A stretch of DNA of 64,000 nt, taken from positions 744,001 to 808,000 of the forward strand of contig CAVZBF010000004.1 of assembly GCA_963773465.1 (NCBI GenBank), given 5' to 3'. This DNA comes from VBAS01 sp963773465 (GTDB lineage: Bacteria > Bacteroidota > Bacteroidia > Chitinophagales > Chitinophagaceae). The stretch's first letter is position 1. The number at the start of each line of letters is the position of its first letter. Below the pieces are notes generated by a model that worked only from the letters and a program-made list of their open reading frames with translations, searched no databases and had not been told where the DNA came from. Positions 58,020 through 64,000 of the stretch are shown piece after piece. The position numbers and the translations under genes were made by a program.

Positions 58020-58883
58020 ATGAAACAAAAAACCTCCAGGCGATGGTTGAAAGGGTTTTTAATATTGATCACAGTTTGGTTATTGGTAGCGCAATGCAGT
58101 ATGAAATATCGTATACCTGATAGAAAGGCAAAAGAACAGTTCTTAAAAGAAGGTGTTATTCTCAGTACGGAAACTGTTAAGGTGGATGGTTTTGAAATGC
58201 ACTATGCCAAGACCGGCAATGATACACTTCCTACTTTATTTTTTGTTCACGGCTCGCCTGATGGATGGATCACCTATAAAAAATTTATGCAGGATAAAGA
58301 CCTGCTTACTAAATACAGAATGATCTCTATTGACCGTCCCGGTTTCGGCTACAGTCAATTTGGCGATGCAAAAAACTTAGAAGAGCAATCAAAATTGATC
58401 AGTGCACTTGTAAGATCAATTCACAATGGTAAGCCAATGTATGCTGTGGGTCATTCTTACGGCGGGCCTGTAATTGTAAAATTGCAGGTAGATAACCAGG
58501 ATCTGTTTGATGGCTTAGTGCTCCTTGCCGGCTCTGTTGATCCGAAGGAAGAAAAACCTGAAAGGTGGAGATATGTGATGAGAGTGCCTCCACTAAAATA
58601 TTTTTTGCCCGGCGCATTCCGGCCAAGCAATACAGAATTAGTTTATCTGAAAAAAGATCTGAAAGAATTAGATAAGGAATGGGAAAAGATCACTTGCGCG
58701 GTTTGGATCCTTCATGGAGATAAAGACACCTATGTTCCAATTGCGAATTCCGATTATGCAAGAAGAAAATTGACCAAAGCAAGATCAGTTGAAATAAAAA
58801 TTTTTCCGGGTGCTGATCATTTTATTCAAAGAGAACGATACGACGAGGTTAAAGAAGTGCTGATGAAACTGCCTATATTGTAA
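58020..58883 (+). CDS. Membrane-anchored alpha/beta hydrolase
   Basis: A 287-residue protein. An N-terminal signal anchor (about 10-27, FLILITVWLLVAQCS) could also be a lipoprotein signal with Cys26. The hydrolase fold shows TLFFVHGSPDGWITY (oxyanion loop), DRPGFGYSQFG, the nucleophile elbow AVGHSYGGPV (Ser), WILHGDKDTYVP (Asp) and PGADHFIQ (His), giving a full Ser-Asp-His triad. Substrate unknown. It is monocistronic and followed by an ATTCCAAATTCC repeat. Confidence 0.88.
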   Translation: MKQKTSRRWLKGFLILITVWLLVAQCSMKYRIPDRKAKEQFLKEGVILSTETVKVDGFEMHYAKTGNDTLPTLFFVHGSPDGWITYKKFMQDKDLLTKYRMISIDRPGFGYSQFGDAKNLEEQSKLISALVRSIHNGKPMYAVGHSYGGPVIVKLQVDNQDLFDGLVLLAGSVDPKEEKPERWRYVMRVPPLKYFLPGAFRPSNTELVYLKKDLKELDKEWEKITCAVWILHGDKDTYVPIANSDYARRKLTKARSVEIKIFPGADHFIQRERYDEVKEVLMKLPIL

Positions 58884-58990
58884 ATTCCAAAAAACAAATT
58901 CCAAATTCCAAACAAGGTCCTAAAAAAAGCTCCAATTCACCATTTAAATTTTTTGAGTTGAAATTTATTTGGAATTTGGAATTTGTATTT
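58884..58990. repeat. AAATTCCAAATTCCAAA inverted repeat
   Basis: AACAAATTCCAAATTCCAAAC near 58893 is matched by TTTGGAATTTGGAATTTGT near 58968, an almost perfect 18-bp inverted repeat with a 55-nt interior. It lies between two convergent hydrolase genes. Confidence 0.8.
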
Positions 58991-58999
58991 ATTGATCAC

Positions 59000-59776
59000 T
59001 CATCGAAATTGCCGGAATATACCAGGCACTACTTCAGGTACGATGCCATAATGATTGACTCCATTTACAATTGAATGAGTAATTGAAAGACCTTTATAAT
59101 TTCTTGCTTTCACCGTATTATAAAATTCCTGCGAAGAGCTTAAGACTTTATTCAGGAACTCGAGTGAGCCTGCATAAATTGAGATGTTAGAGTTGTAGTT
59201 CTTATTGGTTTTCGCATACTGCTTTTCAATTTTCATCAGTTCTTTATAATTAGCCCACACTGATGGGCTGATGGCATAATAATGATCAAAGAGAATATTC
59301 TCTCTCATTGACATATACAACGCCTGTAAGCCGCCAAAAGAATGACCAATAAACACTTTGCTTTTTGGCTTGCTGAATCTTTTATTGATGTATGGCATCA
59401 GCTCCTCCTTCATAAATAAATAGAATTTCGACGCCTGTCCAAAGTGCCTATTGCTGTAGCCACCGGCATCAGAAGGAATAAAGTCCCTCTGCCGCCAGGT
59501 TTCCCAATCCCCTTTATGAGCAATGCCGATAAGAATACAGTTCTTTATGTTTTCGTCCGGTTGAGATAAAATTATCTTGCCTGAATTGATGCCGGCATCC
59601 GTAAAATAAACGATGTGATAAGTTTTGGTGGAATCAAAATTTTTTGGCTTCTTAATTATGATATCGTAAGAATCGCCTGTCCTCGATGATGTAAAATCCT
59701 CTTTTGTTTGCTGAGAAATACAGCAATAAGGCATTGCCAAAACAAAACCTAATATCAGTTCAGTTCCGATCTTCAT
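59000..59776 (-). CDS. Secreted esterase-family (Fes-like) alpha/beta hydrolase
   Basis: About 258 residues from the likely start MKIGTELILGFVLAMPYCCI at 59776, which gives a clean signal peptide. An earlier in-frame start at 59836 lies within the upstream gene. The esterase D/Fes-type fold shows TKTYHIVYFTDAGINSG, KFYLFMKEELMPYINKRF, the nucleophile elbow VFIGHSFGGLQALY (Ser) and GVNHYGIVPE (His). Family members cleave siderophore esters or other acyl esters; the substrate is not determined. Its start overlaps the stop of the upstream gene by 17 bp, so the two are cotranscribed. Confidence 0.82.
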   Translation of the reverse strand: MKIGTELILGFVLAMPYCCISQQTKEDFTSSRTGDSYDIIIKKPKNFDSTKTYHIVYFTDAGINSGKIILSQPDENIKNCILIGIAHKGDWETWRQRDFIPSDAGGYSNRHFGQASKFYLFMKEELMPYINKRFSKPKSKVFIGHSFGGLQALYMSMRENILFDHYYAISPSVWANYKELMKIEKQYAKTNKNYNSNISIYAGSLEFLNKVLSSSQEFYNTVKARNYKGLSITHSIVNGVNHYGIVPEVVPGIFRQFR

Positions 59777-60458
59777 AAAATTCATATTCCAGCAGAACTG
59801 TCTCCACCACCTCCTTGTTATTTTCATCCTTCTCAATTGTTTTCGCTTCAGCGATCAATTTTTTGTCATTGTATTTAAAAAAAACTTTTTTACCGCCTTC
59901 CGTTGTCCCCTCGCCTTTTACCGGCAATCCGTTTTTATCAAAATAAAATACGGCGATGGTTTCGGTTTTATTGTCTTTTTGCCTTGAAAGTATCTTTTCT
60001 GTTTTACCATTAGCGTTTCTTACATACAATATGGTAAGGGTACTTTCTATTTCCTCTTCCATGCAAAGATTCTTTTTATCATATTTTGCCAATGAAATTG
60101 TGCCCGCTCCCTGCGCCATTATTTCGATGGAATAGGATCCGTTCTTATTATACTTATAGGTATGCAATTCGTCTTCCCTGTTTTCCGGATCATACCGGAT
60201 AAGTTTGATCACACGGCCATCGTCGTCTTTTGTAGCCACAAACCTGAAAGTTAATACGCCATTATACCAGGAAAGTGAATCATCGCCCGCCCTGCTAAAA
60301 AATGTTTTGATCACTTCTTTGTTAAGCGTATCTGTATTGTAAAAAGTGGTCTTTGTAACCGCTTTTATTTTTCTTTCGATAATGTCCGATCTCTCAACCT
60401 GCGCAAAAGCAATTACTGAAATGAAAAAAGAAACCGCTAAAAAGATAGTCTGCCTCAT
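59760..60458 (-). CDS. Secreted hypothetical protein
   Basis: A 232-residue exported protein with a signal peptide (MRQTIFLAVSFFISVIAFAQ). It is made of short beta-hairpin-like repeats with asparagine/lysine turns such as KYNKNGSYSIEI, KYDKKNLCMEEEI, YFDKNGLPVKGEG and KYNDKKLIAEAK, resembling YD/RHS-like or MORN-like strands. No known domain. It lies between the GH3-hydrolase fusion (2 bp apart) and the esterase gene, so it belongs to the same leftward unit. Confidence 0.65.
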   Translation of the reverse strand: MRQTIFLAVSFFISVIAFAQVERSDIIERKIKAVTKTTFYNTDTLNKEVIKTFFSRAGDDSLSWYNGVLTFRFVATKDDDGRVIKLIRYDPENREDELHTYKYNKNGSYSIEIMAQGAGTISLAKYDKKNLCMEEEIESTLTILYVRNANGKTEKILSRQKDNKTETIAVFYFDKNGLPVKGEGTTEGGKKVFFKYNDKKLIAEAKTIEKDENNKEVVETVLLEYEFYEDRN

Positions 60459-60459
60459 T

Positions 60460-63377
60460 TTAATTTTTTATTGCCTCAATGATCGCATCCTGTATCTTTC
60501 CTCTTACCAGCAATTGCGAAAGCAAAGGATTATTTCTTGTTGGATTAACCCGGTTGGAAAGAAAAATATAAACAAGATCATATTTGGGATCTACCCAAAC
60601 ACAGGTGCCGGTAAAACCGGTATGTCCAAAAGTTTGCGGTGAAGCAAGCTCCGATGGATAAGGTTCTCTTCTTGTCACATTATCTTTTTCCGGTTTATCA
60701 AAACCATAACCACGGCGGCTCTCTTTACTATGATAGGCTGTAAATAATTTGATGGTTTCTTCTTTTAAAAATCTTTCGCCATTGAATGTGCCGCCATTCA
60801 GCAGCATTTGATATAGCATTGCCAGGTCATACGCATTTGAAAATAAACCGGCATGGCCGGCTACACCGCCAAACATCGAAGCGCCTTCATCATGTACATC
60901 ACCTTGTATCAATTGCCTGCGAAAATGTTTTTCATATTCTGTAGGAACGATCAATCCGTCTTTCCAAAAACGTTCCCTTGGTTTAAATCCAGTTGTTCGC
61001 ATTCCGATCCTGCTGTAAAAAGTTTTTAAAACATATTGATCAAGCGTCATTCCCGTGATCTGTTCAACGATCTTTCCAAGAAAAATAAAATCATTATCGC
61101 TGTAAACATAGCGGCCATGTTTTCCCAAAGGGCTTTGCAGAATGCGCTTGATCATTGTATCCTGCCAGTCATTTCGCATATAAATATTTTCTGCAACTCT
61201 AATACTAAACCCCGGTTTTGCTTTGTCAGAATAAATTTCCGGGTTCGGAATGCCGGTGGCTGTATCAATCGTTTCCCTGTAAAAAGCGAATAAAAGGAAC
61301 AAGGCCCGCCTGGTGAAGAAGAATATCATCTATTTCGAGATCAGCTTTAGTCGTTCCTTTTACCCACGGCAGATAATCCCCTAATTTTTTTTTAAGTTTA
61401 AGCTTTCCTTCTTCATATAATTTCATAACAGAAACTGTAGTAGCAGAAATTTTTGTAACCGAAGCAAGATCATAAATACTTTCTAGCGTCACGGGTTGAG
61501 AACTATCAAAACTATAATTGCCATAAGCTTTATCATAAATGATTTCTCCATCTTTCACCGCCAATACCACGCAACCCGGAAATGCTTTTTGCGCAATAGC
61601 ATCAGTGACAATCGAATCAATTGTCTGCGCCATGATAGCCCGTTTCTCCAACGGACCGGGTTTTTCAACCGCTGCTACATCAATCCCATAACCAGCATTA
61701 AAATTGCAAACCCTTACCGGCAATTTTCCGGATGCGCTGATCTTTCCTTTTAACAAATCGGCAGCCACCTGTCTTGTTATATTATCATCCTGGTGACAAG
61801 CAATAAGTGTATTCGCATTACAAAAATTTGCTGTCGCCAATACATTTCCAAAAACCAACGTGATGCTATTTGACTTGATTTAATCTTCGCCATAATGAAA
61901 GCGAAGAATTAGTAATGCCATAATTATTGGCGGGCCTGTTGCTGAAATTATGAATGCCAATCACAACCGCATCATATTTATCTAATAACTTTTTCAAATA
62001 TCTCGTCTGCCTTATTATCGCCCTCTTTCCATGATAAGTGAATAGTTATCCGTTTTATAAGTTTCCTGCAAGACTCTTTCCAAAGTTATTGCCATCATGC
62101 ATCGCCGATTGCGACATACGCTACTTTATAATTTTTTTTCAATGGCAATAAAGCATAATCGCCTGTTCCTTGTTTTAAAACAGTAATTGTTTCTTTTGCC
62201 ACCTTTAATCTTATCGCATCCGTTTTTGAATTCAGGTCACGGAGAAGATTGGTTGTTTCAATTGGCTTTACCTGGTTTAATCCAAGATGGTATTTTGCTT
62301 TCAATACCTTTTTCACTTTTGCATCAATATCATTCCAGCTCAATCTGTTTTCACTGATGGCATTTTTAATTGCATCGATCGCTTTGCCTACACTTCGGGC
62401 AGACAAAGCATATCATTACCGGCGATCAAGCTTCAACAGAAATAGTACCACCGGGAAAATATTTTGCAACTCCTTTCATCTCCAGTGCATCGGTAAATGT
62501 GAGCCCGTTAAATCCAATATCATTTCTTAAAACACCGGTAACAGTATTTTTAGAAATAGAAGTTGCCCGATGATTCGCTGTATTATCAATTGCAGGAACA
62601 GAAAGATGTGCAACCATTACACTGCCGATCCCGGCATTAAATAATTCACGAAACGGTTTTAATTCAATTGAATCAAGTTCACTTCTTGATTTATTGATCA
62701 CCGGCAAGATCAAGATGTGAATCCACATCCACATCACCATGACCGGGAAAATGTTTGGCGCAGGCCATGATACCCGCATCCTGCATGCCTTTCATATAGG
62801 CAACACCAAATTTTACAACTTTGTCCTTGTCTTCTCCAAAAGAACGATAACCCGATAACAGGGTTATTTGGATTATTATTAATATCAACAACCGGTGCAT
62901 AGTTTACATGAACGCCGATCCGTTTGCATTGCTCACCAACGGCAAGCCCCATTTCATAAACCAGATCGTCTGATTATCCATGGCGCCAAGTGTAAGCTGG
63001 TAAGGAAATTTGGTAACACTATCCAGTCGCATGCCCAACTCCCCATTCGCCATCAATGGTGATCATCAGCGGCGTTTTTGCAATGCTTTGATAATAAGTT
63101 GGTAAGATTGGCCTGCCGAACCGGCCCGCCCTGGAAAAAACACAATGCGCCTACATTGTATTTCTGAATATCATTCGTCACTTTTGCTACATGATCTGCG
63201 CCAAGATTGGAATGTGCCCTTATCACCATCAATTGAGCGATCCTTTGTTCAGGCGTCAATGATATTAAAAACACTATCCACCCATTGATCAACAGTAAGC
63301 CTGCTTCTGTATTGGAGAAAAAACAGATCGATGAGAAGTTAATAATATGCTATCATATGAAAGAATATTTTTTTCAT
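60460..63377 (-). CDS. Glycoside hydrolase family 3 / serine beta-lactamase-type fusion protein (many frameshifts)
   Basis: A fusion of about 970 residues. The signal peptide start MKKIFFHMIA is at 63377. The GH3 N-terminal domain shows LTPEQRIAQLMVIRAHSN, INYAPVVDINNNP-like sequence, GYRSFGEDKDKVVKFGVAYM, CAKHFPGHGDVDVDSHLDLP and GFNGLTFTDALEMKGVAKYF, with the KHFPGHGD and FTDALEM blocks of NagZ-like beta-N-acetylglucosaminidases. A C-terminal GH3 part follows, and the serine-hydrolase domain has ASVTKIS (SxxK), YVYSDNDFIFLG and FGHTGFTGT. The frame breaks at about ten points from 61290 to 63350; the last 870 bp are intact. Such fusions, seen in Bacteroidota, probably act on peptidoglycan. 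Confidence 0.85.
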
Positions 63378-63431
63378 GCAAAGATGCTTGAAGATCAATC
63401 AACGTATTTTAGCAGCTCAAATTACGAAGAA

Positions 63432-64000
63432 TTGCCCGACAAGATTCTATTATTACCTGATAATATTGCCAACCAGATAGCAGCAGGTGAAGTGATCCAG
63501 CGACCAGCCAGTGCTGTTAAAGAATTACTGGAAAATGCTGTGGATGCAGGGGCCACAGAAATCAAACTTATTATTAATGATGCCGGTAAATCATTGATGC
63601 AGGTGATTGATAATGGCAGCGGCATGAGTGAAACAGATGCAAGGATGTGTTTTGAACGACATGCTACTTCCAAGATCACAACCATTGAAGATCTGTTTCA
63701 TATCCGCACAATGGGTTTCCGGGGTGAAGCGTTGGCTTCTATTGCTGCGGTGGCACAGGTAGAATTAAAAACAAAAAGAGCGGAAGATGAAACCGGGACT
63801 TATATTGAAATTGAAAACAGTGTTGTAAAAAAACAGGAACCGGTTGCCGCACCAGAAGGCACCAGCATTGCCATGAAGAATTTATTTTTCAATGTTCCTG
63901 CACGAAGAAATTTTTTGAAAAGCAATGCTGCCGAAATGCGGCATATCGTAGATGAGTTTACAAGAGTTGCATTAGCATTTCCGCAGGTCTTTTTTTCGCT
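63432..64000 (+). CDS. mutL: DNA mismatch repair protein MutL (start; cut by window edge)
   Basis: The N-terminal 189 residues of MutL, running off the window. The GHKL ATPase motifs are complete: ANQIAAGEVIQRPASAVKEL, ENAVDAGATEIKL, IDNGSGMSETDAR, RHATSKI and MGFRGEALASIAAV, and KNLFFNVPARRNFLKS is the lid region. The conserved family start PDKILLLPDNIANQ fits a TTG at 63432; an in-frame ATG at 63384 would add 16 residues and leave only 7 bp to the divergent gene, so I favour the TTG. MutL links MutS mismatch detection to strand repair. Confidence 0.93.
   Translation, partial: MPDKILLLPDNIANQIAAGEVIQRPASAVKELLENAVDAGATEIKLIINDAGKSLMQVIDNGSGMSETDARMCFERHATSKITTIEDLFHIRTMGFRGEALASIAAVAQVELKTKRAEDETGTYIEIENSVVKKQEPVAAPEGTSIAMKNLFFNVPARRNFLKSNAAEMRHIVDEFTRVALAFPQVFFS

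Overview
The window looks like a chromosomal segment of a Bacteroidota bacterium, most likely of the Chitinophagaceae (order Chitinophagales). The indications are a SusC/SusD pair with a third outer-membrane lipoprotein, gliding-motility genes gldD and gldE in the order mutY-ssb-gldE-gldD, a protease with a type IX secretion (T9SS) C-terminal domain, a RicT/PSP1 gene next to a DNA polymerase III delta' gene, a CarB that ends right after its second ATP-grasp half, a 31-residue AURKAIP1/COX24-like basic protein, starts without Shine-Dalgarno sequences, and promoter-like TAnnTTTG boxes. I saw no rRNA, tRNA, CRISPR array, prophage or replication origin.

Layout. 0-9.5 kb: leftward rsfS-ftsH-LUD protein-GGCT run facing birA, then a DUF5777 barrel, Bcp peroxiredoxin, M23 peptidase and a MORN-repeat protein. 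9.6-12.5 kb: carB with a promoter/hairpin leader and many frameshifts. 13-19 kb: purple acid phosphatase, an IS110-family insertion, a DinB-like protein and a YncE-propeller/phosphoesterase fusion. 19-25.3 kb: comEC, an outer-membrane protein, purH and an EamA transporter. 25.3-32.3 kb: a repeat cluster, a deacetylase-like protein, lutB, then an overlapping DUF3109-radical SAM-AlkD operon and a TPR protein. 32.3-39.3 kb: gldD, gldE, ssb, mutY, and facing them an HU/IHF gene, a TPR gene, the 31-aa protein and ribonuclease G. 39.4-45.3 kb: SusC/SusD locus. 45.4-51.7 kb: YugP-type metallopeptidase, radA, comF, a lipoprotein, glutathione peroxidase and an internally deleted serine hydrolase. 51.8-58 kb: T9SS protease, outer-membrane protein plus the decayed tail of a paralogue, holB and ricT. 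58-64 kb: two alpha/beta hydrolases, a GH3-beta-lactamase fusion and the start of mutL.

Two layers cut across the gene map. First, many core genes (ftsH, carB, purH, radA, comF, holB, mutY, susC, susD, lutB and others) carry one-base frameshifts, often compensating and in conserved regions. This fits an error-prone, poorly polished assembly better than gene decay, so I annotate these as single CDSs and give the breaks. Second, the window is full of short dispersed repeats of about ten families: tandem GACTCC-type, AAGGCACAAGGAAC-type, CACCATTCACCACTCAC-type, ATTATTGATT-type, and palindromes such as TCCCGATAGCTATCGGGA. Several copies lie inside purH, birA, holB and a deacetylase-like gene and are translated in frame. 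The IS110 element also appears to have split one of these palindromes, and its non-coding end folds into two stem-loops that could be a bridge RNA. These repeat-gene and repeat-IS relationships are the most interesting signals here.
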